Positions 34,640-43,494 of a stretch of 64,000 nucleotides of DNA are shown here, one piece after another. Under the pieces are notes generated by a model. The model searched no databases, was not told the origin of the DNA, and saw only the letters and a list, made by a program, of their open reading frames with translations. The position numbers and the translations under genes are program-made. Position 1 is the stretch's first letter; each line of letters opens with the position of its first letter. Source of the stretch: Cellulophaga sp. F20128 (GTDB lineage: Bacteria; Bacteroidota; Bacteroidia; Flavobacteriales; Flavobacteriaceae); NCBI RefSeq assembly GCF_023015805.1, contig NZ_JALKBA010000003.1, positions 124,001 to 188,000 of the forward strand, given 5' to 3'.

Positions 34640-36358
34640 TTACCAATTAGGGTTCTGATCTATTTTGTTGTTTAAGGTTATCTCCGTTGATGGTATTGGT
34701 AATAAATAGTCTCTTGTAGGGTCAAATCCATAAGTTCCTGTATTTAAGTAATCCCTGAATGGATCAAGGAAGCCATCGTTATTAACCACTAAATTAGGAA
34801 ACTCTGCTTCAATATCAGCGGTGTACGTTGTTCCTGTTGGCCTTTTGTCTACAAAGAGCTTATGCGCTCTCCATCGCATTAAATCATCTAGCCTATTTCC
34901 CTCACCAAATAGCTCTACAACACGTTCTCTTCTAATCTCGTATAAGTAATCTGGCATTGCATATCCATAATCTGGCCATTCCGGATCAACCGTTATGTTT
35001 GTTATATCTAAATCTGGCATCCCAACTCTATCTCTTAATAAGTTAATTGACATATTAACATCAGCTTGGGTTATAGTTCCTAGTTCTGCTTTAGCCTCCG
35101 CGTATATTAAAAGAGATTCCGCGTATCTAAAAATAATATAACCAATGTCTCTAGTTCTTTGATTGTTTAATTCTGCAAACAATTGTTTTGATCTCCATTT
35201 TTCAATGGAATATCCTGTAGGATTACGCGTCATAAAAGGAACTGAAAATAAAACTTCATCACCGTTTATACCAATAAAATCTAAATCCCCAGGTGCCATT
35301 ACGGATTGTGCTAATCTTGGATCGCGATTTTCTTGTATTTCAGCAAGAGTAGCATCTCCTGTAAATTCAGGACTCACAGCTATGGGTAATCCATCTGAAG
35401 CTAGATAGTATTTAGTCATTTCCCGTGTCATTCCATGTGCATTGGGTTGGTTCCACAACGAATTCTGGATGTTGTAGGTTAAATAATCATACTGTTTGTA
35501 CAACATAACTTCTGGATGCCCACTGTAGTCTGTTTGCACAAATAAATTATAATAAGCCTCATTTACATTTCCTGTAGCTAGTGAATAATTTTCAGCATCC
35601 ATTACACTTTTTGCTGCGTCGGCAGCTTGTTGTAAAAAACCTGCTCCATTAGTGCTTCCTGCAAAATCAGTTCCTTGGTGGTATTTTTCCCATGTACCTT
35701 CATACAAGGCAACCCTAGCTTTAAATTGTAAAGCTATATCTTTATTTAATCGTGATGGTTCTTGTAATTCGCTAGCATCCTTCATCTTAGAAATGGCCAA
35801 ATCCAATTCAGCTAAAATAAAATTTGCAACCTCTGTTCTAGGGCTACGCTCACTGTATAAAATGTCATTATCCTCAACATTTAATACTTTAGTAATTATG
35901 GGAAGGTCTCCAAAATTTCTCATTAAATTATAATAAAAGTAAGCTCTAAAAAAGTGACCTTCTCCGATATAATGTTCTACTAAATCACCACTTTCCGCAC
36001 GCGCTGCATTTTCAAGAAAAAAGTTGATTTCACGAACATTTCCCCAGTTCCAGCCTCCGCCAGTTGCTGGTACATTAAGCGTTCCATCTAAACGAGGAGT
36101 TGAAGATCCTCCAAACCACTCAGAAGATTCAATAACAATATCGGTTCCTAAATCTGGCGATGGTGCCGCACCTCCACCAGCCCAGCCTGGAAACTTGCCA
36201 TAAAGGTCATTTAAATACAATTGTAAATCACCTTCTGTCTTCCAAAAATCAGCATTTGAAATTTCATCTAGTGGATTTTTTTCCAATAAATCATCGGTAC
36301 AGGAATTAAAAAATATTCCTATTGTGAATATCAAGAATATATAATATATATTTTTCAT
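34640..36358 (-). CDS. SusD/RagB glycan-binding lipoprotein
   Basis: Outer-membrane lid of the SusC at 36369-39554, 572 residues, classical RagB/SusD type. The lipobox FFNSC gives cysteine 20. The N-terminal region (DDLLEKNPLDEISNADFW) and the TPR-like helices (GEGHFFRAYFYYNLMRNFGDLPIIT) are characteristic. The C-terminal half includes DIGYIIFRYAESLLIYAEAKAE, YEIRRERVVELFGEGNRLDDLMRW and the end YLLPIPSTEITLNNKIDQNPNW (split by eye). It is the last gene of the long minus-strand run, ten bases after SusC, and is followed by a strong terminator. It should bind the sulfated rhamnose-containing glycan inferred from the neighbours. Confidence 0.96.
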   Translation of the reverse strand: MKNIYYIFLIFTIGIFFNSCTDDLLEKNPLDEISNADFWKTEGDLQLYLNDLYGKFPGWAGGGAAPSPDLGTDIVIESSEWFGGSSTPRLDGTLNVPATGGGWNWGNVREINFFLENAARAESGDLVEHYIGEGHFFRAYFYYNLMRNFGDLPIITKVLNVEDNDILYSERSPRTEVANFILAELDLAISKMKDASELQEPSRLNKDIALQFKARVALYEGTWEKYHQGTDFAGSTNGAGFLQQAADAAKSVMDAENYSLATGNVNEAYYNLFVQTDYSGHPEVMLYKQYDYLTYNIQNSLWNQPNAHGMTREMTKYYLASDGLPIAVSPEFTGDATLAEIQENRDPRLAQSVMAPGDLDFIGINGDEVLFSVPFMTRNPTGYSIEKWRSKQLFAELNNQRTRDIGYIIFRYAESLLIYAEAKAELGTITQADVNMSINLLRDRVGMPDLDITNITVDPEWPDYGYAMPDYLYEIRRERVVELFGEGNRLDDLMRWRAHKLFVDKRPTGTTYTADIEAEFPNLVVNNDGFLDPFRDYLNTGTYGFDPTRDYLLPIPSTEITLNNKIDQNPNW

Positions 36359-36368
36359 TGTTTTAGTT

Positions 36369-39300
36369 TTAGAAGTTAATATTTAAGCCTAATGAGTATA
36401 CCTTGCTCAACGGATATTGGTCACCAGTACGACCTGTTCTTCCATTAAAAGCTTCAGGATCATAGATCATTAAATCTGTAAACGTTAATAGATTCTCTCC
36501 AGACAAATAGATTCTAGCCTTAGAAATTTTTAATTTTTCAGTTACGTTAGTGGGGAGTGTAAACCCTATTTGAAGATTTTTAAGTCTAGTATATGCTCCA
36601 TTTTGAAGGAATCTAGTTGTTGTAAAACGATAGTTTTTATTATTTTGCCCCGTAAACTGAGAATATGAATTTGGAAAATAAGCATCTGTATTAGGGCCTA
36701 AGGGGTTTGTTGTGTCTTCTGGCCTGAAAAAATCTAAGTGCTCTTCATATACATTAGCGTGTAAAGGTCCGTTTGCTGGTCCTCTAAAAGTTCCAAGTCC
36801 CCTAAGATCCAAATCTCTTTTGGCTACACCTTGTACAAGGAATGAAATGTCAACTCCTTTCCAGGATGCATGACCACTTAAACCAAATTGAAATCTAGGC
36901 GTACTATTTCCTATGATTTTTCTATCCCCTGGATTATCTCTTGTATTGTCTCCGGTATTAATTATGTCGTCACCATCCAAATCTACATATTTAACATCAC
37001 CAGGAAACCAATTTCCAGAGTATATAAACGATTGATCTATGGGATAGTTTGTAACTTCATCTTCTGTCTGGAAAAGACCTGCAGTTTCCATACCCCAAAT
37101 TTCTCCCAATTCTTGTCCAATGTGGTACGCATTTAGAAGTTTTGTTGGATTATTGTATTCTGTTACTCGTCTTCTATAATCAGATAAAACACCTTTTACA
37201 CCGTAAGAAAAATTATCTGAAGTATTTTTCCAGGATACTTCAACTTCCCATCCCTTTGTAGTTATTTCTCCTGCATTGGTTAGTGGAACGCTAGTTCCTA
37301 ATAGTGCTGGGGCTGTAAGACCGGGACCAACAAGGTCGTTATTTACAGTTTTATACCATTCAAAGGTAATGCCTAGTCTTCTGTCTAGTGCCTGTAAGTC
37401 TAACCCTAAATTTAATGTATTCACTTTATCCCATGTTAAATCAACACTAGATAGATTTGGGATTCCCACGGTCCATAACCGTTCTCCACCAAACAACCAA
37501 TTGGACTCCCTTGTTGGTAAATTGGGAATGTATAAATAATTGGCAACGTTTTGGTTTCCGACAGAACCATAAGACCCTCGGAATTTTAAGAATTCAATTT
37601 GATCTTTTAATGGGTAAAATGATTCTTTTGAAACTACCCATCCAGCTGATGCAGAAGGAAAGGTTCCCCATTCCTTGCCTGGCTCAAACCTTGAAGATCC
37701 ATCTCTTCTAATATTCATTTCCAGTAAATATTTTTCATCAAAATTATATTTAAACCTTCCAAAAACACCTTGAGTAGACCAATGTCCTTTTCCATCAGAA
37801 ACTGTTGATTCACCTACTGCTGTACTAATTGAAGGAATGGCATCTGTTAATAAATGAAAAGCTTGGGCATTTAAATTAAAGTAGTTATATACTTCTTGCT
37901 GGTAACCAGCCATTATGTTGAAGTTATGCTTGCCAAAACTCTTTGAATAGTTAGAATAGATGTTTGGAGATAAATAGGTGTTTGTATTAGTGCTCGCTTG
38001 GTAACGCGTATTTAATCGGCTAGTAGAGCTAACTATTGATCCACCTAGACCATCTGGTATTGCAGTTGGTACTGTTGGAAATTCAGATTGACTGCTATTG
38101 TCATTTGTCCTGTAGTTAAGATCAATGTTTGTTACCCAATCTTTGATTGGTTCTAGTGTTAATCTAGGAGAAATAACTAATTGTCTACTTTTATCCATAG
38201 CCCTGTGTAATTCTTGTTCTCCAACTCTTCCGGTCCATACATCTGTGCCAGGGTAAAATGCAGGTTTCGTTGGTTTTAACCTAGTCATAAGTAACATCAC
38301 AAAGGATCTGCCATTACCAGCATGATCTGGATATTCTTGCTTTTCGTACTTATATTTTGCCAAAAAGGAAATATTTGCCCAAGGGGAAATCTTTGCATCA
38401 ATTTTTGCATCAATATTATACCTGTCATATAAATCATCGCCTTGTTTTAATAACCCTTCCTCTTGATAAAGACCACCAGAAAGGTAAAAAGTTAAATCTT
38501 CACCACCACCACTCATACTAAGGTTGTGTTTTAGTCTGGATCCAGAACTTTTAAATAAAAGTGATTCCCAATCTGTAGCTGCAGAAGCATTAAGTCCGTC
38601 TACTCCAAGGTTCCAAGCTTGTCCATTAGGTGTTGGCAATACTTCAGGAGCACTTCCAGGATTTGCTAGATTTTGTGCAATTCTGTCGAGCGCATCATCA
38701 TTAAAGTAAGGACCTGCTCCCATATTAGCCCTTGCTTGGTTCATAGTATGTGCAAATGAAAGTGCATCTGCATTTTGTGGCATATTCAATAAGGAGTTAA
38801 GTGCATAGTTGGTAGAATATGAAAATTTAACACCACTATTCTTTTTACCTCTTTTTGTGGTAATTAAAATGACACCGTAGGCTGCTCTTGCACCATATAT
38901 GGCAGAAGAAGCTACATCTTTTAGTACTGATACAGACGCAATATCATTTGGGTCAATATCGTTTATCCCCATAGGAATACCATCAACTAATACCAAAGGA
39001 GAGGTACTTCCTCCAGCAAATGAACTTAACCCCCTAAGGTTAACATTCATCCCTGCGCCAGGTTCGCCAGTCGCATTTGATGTTGTGATTTGTAAATTTG
39101 GTGCAGCTCCTTGCAAAGCTTGCATCGCATTAGCAACAGGCCTGTCTTCTAATACTTCACTGTTTACAATTGAGATGGCACCTGTTAAATTTGATTTTTT
39201 CTGAGTACCGTAACCTACAACGACTACTTCATCTAGACCAGCTGCATTTTCTTCTAAATTCACAACAATGTTTTTGCGGCCTTTAAGAGGGATTTCTTTA

Positions 39301-39554
39301 GTAGCATAACCTACATAGGATATGATCAATATAGCATTTTCATTGGTGACTTTGATTGTAAATTTACCATCAAAATCTGCTTGTGTTCCATTAGTTGTTC
39401 CTTTTTCTAGAATACTGGCACCTAATAGGGGACCATCGATACTGGAAACTGATCCAGTAATTGTTTGAGCTAAGGCAAAGGCCGTACTAAACAGAAATAG
39501 TAAGACAACAACACCAAGCTTTAACTTACTGTTCATTGGTTCATTTTTTTTCAT
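36369..39554 (-). CDS. SusC-like TonB-dependent glycan transporter
   Basis: Full-length outer-membrane transporter, 1061 residues. A signal peptide ends near FALAQ, followed by a carboxypeptidase D regulatory-like domain (residues about 30-100, ITGSVSSIDGPLLGASI), a TonB-box region LDEVVVVGYGTQ, a plug domain with LVLVDGIPMGINDIDPNDIA and AIYGARAAYGVILITTK, and the barrel ending PLSKVYSLGLNINF. It lacks the N-terminal STN domain seen in the transporter at 61094, so it is probably not controlled by an ECF/FecR pair. An ATG six codons downstream is an alternative start. The upstream region carries a 21-bp element shared with the rhamnose operon and a palindrome. Confidence 0.96.
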   Translation of the reverse strand: MKKNEPMNSKLKLGVVVLLFLFSTAFALAQTITGSVSSIDGPLLGASILEKGTTNGTQADFDGKFTIKVTNENAILIISYVGYATKEIPLKGRKNIVVNLEENAAGLDEVVVVGYGTQKKSNLTGAISIVNSEVLEDRPVANAMQALQGAAPNLQITTSNATGEPGAGMNVNLRGLSSFAGGSTSPLVLVDGIPMGINDIDPNDIASVSVLKDVASSAIYGARAAYGVILITTKRGKKNSGVKFSYSTNYALNSLLNMPQNADALSFAHTMNQARANMGAGPYFNDDALDRIAQNLANPGSAPEVLPTPNGQAWNLGVDGLNASAATDWESLLFKSSGSRLKHNLSMSGGGEDLTFYLSGGLYQEEGLLKQGDDLYDRYNIDAKIDAKISPWANISFLAKYKYEKQEYPDHAGNGRSFVMLLMTRLKPTKPAFYPGTDVWTGRVGEQELHRAMDKSRQLVISPRLTLEPIKDWVTNIDLNYRTNDNSSQSEFPTVPTAIPDGLGGSIVSSTSRLNTRYQASTNTNTYLSPNIYSNYSKSFGKHNFNIMAGYQQEVYNYFNLNAQAFHLLTDAIPSISTAVGESTVSDGKGHWSTQGVFGRFKYNFDEKYLLEMNIRRDGSSRFEPGKEWGTFPSASAGWVVSKESFYPLKDQIEFLKFRGSYGSVGNQNVANYLYIPNLPTRESNWLFGGERLWTVGIPNLSSVDLTWDKVNTLNLGLDLQALDRRLGITFEWYKTVNNDLVGPGLTAPALLGTSVPLTNAGEITTKGWEVEVSWKNTSDNFSYGVKGVLSDYRRRVTEYNNPTKLLNAYHIGQELGEIWGMETAGLFQTEDEVTNYPIDQSFIYSGNWFPGDVKYVDLDGDDIINTGDNTRDNPGDRKIIGNSTPRFQFGLSGHASWKGVDISFLVQGVAKRDLDLRGLGTFRGPANGPLHANVYEEHLDFFRPEDTTNPLGPNTDAYFPNSYSQFTGQNNKNYRFTTTRFLQNGAYTRLKNLQIGFTLPTNVTEKLKISKARIYLSGENLLTFTDLMIYDPEAFNGRTGRTGDQYPLSKVYSLGLNINF

Positions 39555-39624
39555 AGTTTTCTTTTAAATTATGTATTGAGTTTGTTTGCAATGGGCTCAA
39601 GGTAAAACTTCAACTGTTAAAATG

Positions 39625-39645
39625 TATCCTGTACTGTCCTGTTTT
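39625..39645 (-). promoter_or_regulatory. 21-bp element shared with the rhamnose operon promoter
   Basis: Read on the minus strand: AAAACAG, one variable base, then ACAGTACAGGATA, matching 12242-12262 at 20 of 21 positions. Its near end is 70 bases upstream of the SusC start codon, in the same orientation relative to the gene as the other copy. Confidence 0.65.
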
Positions 39646-39701
39646 AGTTAAAAAAATGTTAAGAAAATAAGTGTATTTAAAGTCGATTTTACGCTTTATA
39701 C

Positions 39702-39718
39702 ATGTACTGTTAGTACAT
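39702..39718. promoter_or_regulatory. Palindrome ATGTACT-N3-AGTACAT upstream of SusC
   Basis: Perfect 7-bp arms with spacer GTT, 147 bases upstream of the SusC start codon. The arms contain the AGTACA core also found in the 21-bp elements. AraR-like GntR regulators bind GTAC-centred sites, so this could be a second operator. Confidence 0.5.
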
Positions 39719-40085
39719 TATGATTGGCTTTATTTTGATCGAAACAACCTATTTTTTATATGTAAAATAGTGATAATGAGTGTTTTATTGAGAATAGCGA
39801 GGAAGGTATTTTATTTCAAAACAAATTTTTTATATCTATGGATACTGTTTTTTGGTTGCCAACAAATTCTTAAAAAATTCTTAAAAAAATAAAGAAATTT
39901 TTTAAGTAGAGCCTTAACTTTTTTGTAGAATTCTAAACGCAAGCAATAAAAATTGATCGTTTTTAGCGGCTTTTAGAGAGAGAAAAGTAATGTTTTAGCT
40001 CTGGAGGAATTCTTCCTTGAAGGAAATAGGATAGGACTTAAACAGTGGTTAAACAATAGCAACTAAAGGTAGATTGGGTTAACGC

Positions 40086-40375
40086 TTATATAGATTCAAT
40101 TTTGACATAAAAAGGTTTTATGTAAAACCCTTTTTCTTCTGGAAGAAATGGCGTTAATCTGGTTGTTGCTTCCTCTAGTTTTAAAGCGTCAATAGTAATT
40201 ATATCGTCATTGATGGAATTCATTGCAACATCTGTAAATACATCAGAACAGTAACCCTCACTTTGTATCATTTGTCCATTTTTTCGTGTGGATTTACACA
40301 ATACCCTAAATCCCCAAAACCTTGATCGTCTGTTCCAATTAGAATGACATTTGGTTGGTTTTGTGCATTTGGATT
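40086..40375 (-). pseudogene. Decayed S1 sulfatase remnant
   Basis: Two fragments of a sulfatase in different frames. At 40268-40375 the minus strand encodes the metal-site start ([20 protein letters not shown]) and then runs into a stop. At 40086-40301, in another frame, it encodes [20 protein letters not shown], which corresponds to the middle of the sulfatase at 21187-23040 (KHNGAFEKYEGYCNNVWFGEA there), joined directly to a C-terminal piece LEEATTRL... PFYVKI that matches the C-terminal domain of the same paralogue. The formylglycine region and most of the catalytic domain are missing, and the upstream signal-like frame contains two stops. Internal deletions plus a frameshift explain this. 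Confidence 0.8.
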
Positions 40376-40509
40376 CTAAGAATGGAAAGAAAATAAAACA
40401 AAATCTAGAGCCTATAAAAGAATGTTGTTATTATGGTTCATTTTAATGTTTTAAAGTTGTGTTCAAGCCACTTCGGTTATGTTGTATAACGGAATTAATT
40501 TAAATGTAA

Positions 40510-41979
40510 TTAATGAGTATATGGAATAGTCCCTGTTTTATCCACTGTATACCCCCATTTTTTAATGTATTCGGGGCCAGGTAGGAATTGGTCATTATTG
40601 GCTTTCAATTTTTGATCTAATTGCTTGTCTAATGTAGCTTGTACGCTTGTATACTTTTCGTTTCCAATAAGATTATTTTCTTGGTATGGATCTTCTTGGT
40701 TATCGAACAAAAGCCACGGGCCTTTTAAATCTCGAGCATAGGTAAATCTAGGGGTCTTTAACCCTCTGTATTCGCGTCCGCCTCGACCTCTATTCCATGA
40801 GCCGAAAGGTTGTATGGACCTAATAAGACCTGCATTTTCTATATCCTCGTTATTTGTAATAAGAGCACTAAAGTCGGTACCTTCTATGGTATTGGGAATA
40901 GCAATTGAGGTAAGGCCTAATAGTGTTGGTAAAATATCTTCTGAGTTAATAACTGTTTGTTTTATACTCGGTTTAATGTCAGCATTGGAAGGTAATTTCA
41001 GTAAAAAAGGAACTCCAATTGATTCATCATAGGGTTGTTGTTTTTTTAATTCACCATGAGAACCAAGGAGATCACCATGATCCGAAGTGAATAGGACAAT
41101 GGTGTTATCCCATTGGCCATTCTCTTTGAGTTCTTTTTTTATTTTACCGATCATATCATCCAAAGCGGCTATATGAGCATAATAACCAGCGAGATCTTTT
41201 TTGGCTTTTTCTTTTAGGTTGTCCGGTACATTTTGTCGAAGTTGTATCTTTTCTGGGTCAAACCGATTTCTATAGGCCTCCGGTGCTGTATGATAGGGGC
41301 CATGGGGTGTACCATACGAAAGGACCATCAAATACGGGTTGTCGGCGGTTTTATGTTCCTTGATAAAGTGTAATGCAGCATCGGTCTGATCAAAAGTATC
41401 ATAATTCTCCCATATTTTCCTGTTGGGATCGTCATTGTCATAATATACAGAATGGTTATAATCATGGGTACATTCATTTCCGTTCCAAAATTGAAAACCC
41501 TGTCTTCTGGGACCTTCTGGTACATTCTGTAACCTACCATGACCATCTAAATGCCACTTGCCAATATAGCCCGTGTTATAATCCTGCTCTGCAAATATTT
41601 CAGCCATAGTCAAGGCATTGGGGTTCAGTTGCAGGTCGTTCATAAAAATACCTGTAGTTAATGGTAACTGCCCTGTTAAAAGAGCGGCTCTAAAAGGCGT
41701 ACAAACGGGAGTGCCAGAAATGGCATTTTTGAAGTTGATGCTTTCGGAGGCTAAATTGTCAAGGTTGGGTGTTACAGCGTTAGGGTCACCAGCATATCCC
41801 GTGGCTTGGGCGCGCCATTGATCGGTTAATATAATAAGAACATTGGGTTTCGTGGTATGCTTAACAATTGTATTTTTTTTAGGTGTTTCTTTGCAAGAAA
41901 CACCTAAAAAAAACAGGCTAACAATGAGAAGGCGTACGTACAGTAAGGGTTGAAATCTTCTGGTAATTGTAAGTTTCAT
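40510..41979 (-). CDS. S1-family sulfatase, lipoprotein
   Basis: Putative sulfatase of 489 residues with lipobox GVSC (cysteine 29). PNVLIILTDQWRAQATGYAGD opens the metal site with a DQWR type of start, seen in choline-sulfatase-like and several glycan sulfatases. The formylglycine cysteine is C93 in CTPFR followed by AALLTG. YIGKWHLDGHG, SYGTPHGPYH and FTSDHGDLLGSHGELKKQQPYDES complete the site; the DHGDLLGSHG form is typical of the subgroup with GDxxGSH. It precedes the remnant and SusC/SusD genes in the long minus-strand run. Confidence 0.94.
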   Translation of the reverse strand: MKLTITRRFQPLLYVRLLIVSLFFLGVSCKETPKKNTIVKHTTKPNVLIILTDQWRAQATGYAGDPNAVTPNLDNLASESINFKNAISGTPVCTPFRAALLTGQLPLTTGIFMNDLQLNPNALTMAEIFAEQDYNTGYIGKWHLDGHGRLQNVPEGPRRQGFQFWNGNECTHDYNHSVYYDNDDPNRKIWENYDTFDQTDAALHFIKEHKTADNPYLMVLSYGTPHGPYHTAPEAYRNRFDPEKIQLRQNVPDNLKEKAKKDLAGYYAHIAALDDMIGKIKKELKENGQWDNTIVLFTSDHGDLLGSHGELKKQQPYDESIGVPFLLKLPSNADIKPSIKQTVINSEDILPTLLGLTSIAIPNTIEGTDFSALITNNEDIENAGLIRSIQPFGSWNRGRGGREYRGLKTPRFTYARDLKGPWLLFDNQEDPYQENNLIGNEKYTSVQATLDKQLDQKLKANNDQFLPGPEYIKKWGYTVDKTGTIPYTH

Positions 41980-42039
41980 ATTATCAAATTTCTATGAGCT
42001 ATTAATTATTTTTTTTCTATTGTGTTTATCCGTAAAGTT

Positions 42040-43461
42040 TTACTCTACTTCCCAGGCATCTGTTCTAAAAGAAGATGCAGGCAAACCTTCTGTATTGTGT
42101 AATTCCCCAATTACAAAGTCGTCAAAGGCATAGCGAACTGCTACGGGCTCTTTTACAAAGGCCGAAAACAACGTAATTCCTTGCCAATTAATAGTGGCGT
42201 TAGCTGGATAAAAACGCTTGTCTTTCCCTGCAATTTTAAAATTAACAAGTGGTTTTCCAAAGGTGTTTAAGCCATTTTTGGCATGATCAAAGGATAATTT
42301 GACAACAGACCCTTCAATTTTCATTTCTTTTAAAACAGGCCCTGAATAGGCAATGCCCTTAAGATTGTATGTTTTAGCTAAGGCTAGATATGCCAATCGT
42401 TCACCCCCTACTTGTTTGTTAGCAGGGTGAATAATATGCTCTTCGCCAATATCCATTAAACTCACCATACCTGTATTGGTCGTCTGGCTTAAGGTTTGTA
42501 GTTGTGCCTCTCTTAATAAGGCAGAATTTAAACCGGCAGTTCCATAGTTATAGGGAGCAATTTGCACATAATAGAAAGGGAATTCGCCAATGTTCCATTC
42601 GTTTCGCCAATTGTTGATCATACCAGCTAACAATGCACTATACTTTTCAGGATTATTACGATTAGACTCTCCTTGGTACCATAAAACGCCTTTCATTGCA
42701 AAGCCTTTCATTGGATGTATCATACCATTAAAGAGAGCCGCAGGAATCCTTTGAGTTACTCTCCCTTTAGCATCTAGTCCAGGTTTTGGCACCCAATCAA
42801 AAGATTGAAGACCACTCTCGCTAATCCATGGTTCAATAGCCGTTCCACCCCAACTTGAGCTTACGATGCCCACGGGTACTTGTAATACTTCTTGAAGCAT
42901 TTTTGCAAAATGATAGGCCGTAGCACTAAAATTAACGGCATTTTCGGGATTACTAGCTAACCACTCTCCTGAAAAATCATCTAGTTTCTCAAGGCTAGCC
43001 TTTAATTTTACATTGAAAAATCGAATCTCATTATTGGTAGAAGTCGCAATAGTTTTATTGGCATCCAATACAGGTTGGTTTACAAGACCTTTTAATCGCA
43101 TATACATATTAGACTGTCCAGAGCAAACCCATACTTCTCCAATTAAAATATCGGTTAGTGTTATTGGAGTGCCGTCTGTGATTCTAATATCATAAGGGCC
43201 ACCTGCACTAGGAGTTTTAACTTTTAAGTGCCACTTTCCTTTTCTGTCCGCCTTTGTGGTATAGGATTTACCATCCCAAGAAGTGGTTACTTCCACATTT
43301 TTATTAGGGTCTGCCATACCCCAAATTGCGGCATCTGTCTGTTGTTGCAATACCATATGACTTCCAAAAATAGAAGGTAGTTTTATTTCTGCAGTTGCCA
43401 TATGGGTAATGCAGAATAGCACAATCAGTAAGAAACTATTTGGTATTGATTTTTTAAACAT
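42040..43461 (-). CDS. Sialate O-acetylesterase-like SASA esterase, secreted
   Basis: A 473-residue exported esterase (signal ending MATA). Residues about 25-105 are an N-terminal beta domain typical of the long SASA type (LPSIFGSHMVLQQ). The SGNH core has S117 in SGQSNMYM, GWLxG replaced by SSSWGGTAIEPW, WYQGESN in block III, and DIGEEHIIHPANK with the Asp/His pair. It probably removes O-acetyl groups from hexose or deoxyhexose residues. It lies 60 bases from the sulfatase downstream and 33 bases after the clan-D-like protein, within the same run. Confidence 0.92.
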   Translation of the reverse strand: MFKKSIPNSFLLIVLFCITHMATAEIKLPSIFGSHMVLQQQTDAAIWGMADPNKNVEVTTSWDGKSYTTKADRKGKWHLKVKTPSAGGPYDIRITDGTPITLTDILIGEVWVCSGQSNMYMRLKGLVNQPVLDANKTIATSTNNEIRFFNVKLKASLEKLDDFSGEWLASNPENAVNFSATAYHFAKMLQEVLQVPVGIVSSSWGGTAIEPWISESGLQSFDWVPKPGLDAKGRVTQRIPAALFNGMIHPMKGFAMKGVLWYQGESNRNNPEKYSALLAGMINNWRNEWNIGEFPFYYVQIAPYNYGTAGLNSALLREAQLQTLSQTTNTGMVSLMDIGEEHIIHPANKQVGGERLAYLALAKTYNLKGIAYSGPVLKEMKIEGSVVKLSFDHAKNGLNTFGKPLVNFKIAGKDKRFYPANATINWQGITLFSAFVKEPVAVRYAFDDFVIGELHNTEGLPASSFRTDAWEVE

Positions 43462-43494
43462 ACTTAATATTTTTAATTAAAAATAGAATTCGTT

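Larger units (their letters stand above)
39555..40085. other. 531-base SusC upstream region
   Basis: No convincing gene. It contains the shared 21-bp element (39625-39645) and an inverted repeat (39702-39718). The remainder is very AT-rich, with direct copies of AAATTCTTAAAAA near 39865-39890. A 73-codon plus-strand frame at 39671-39892 has low-complexity composition and no family resemblance. Confidence 0.5.

Noticed and set aside
39671-39892. 73-codon plus-strand frame upstream of SusC
   Set aside because: Low-complexity, AT-driven composition, no family resemblance, and it overlaps promoter-like elements of the divergent SusC gene.
40086-40301. A small novel protein on the minus strand
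   Set aside because: Its sequence matches the middle and C-terminal parts of a sulfatase, and the N-terminal part lies just upstream in another frame, so it is part of a pseudogene.
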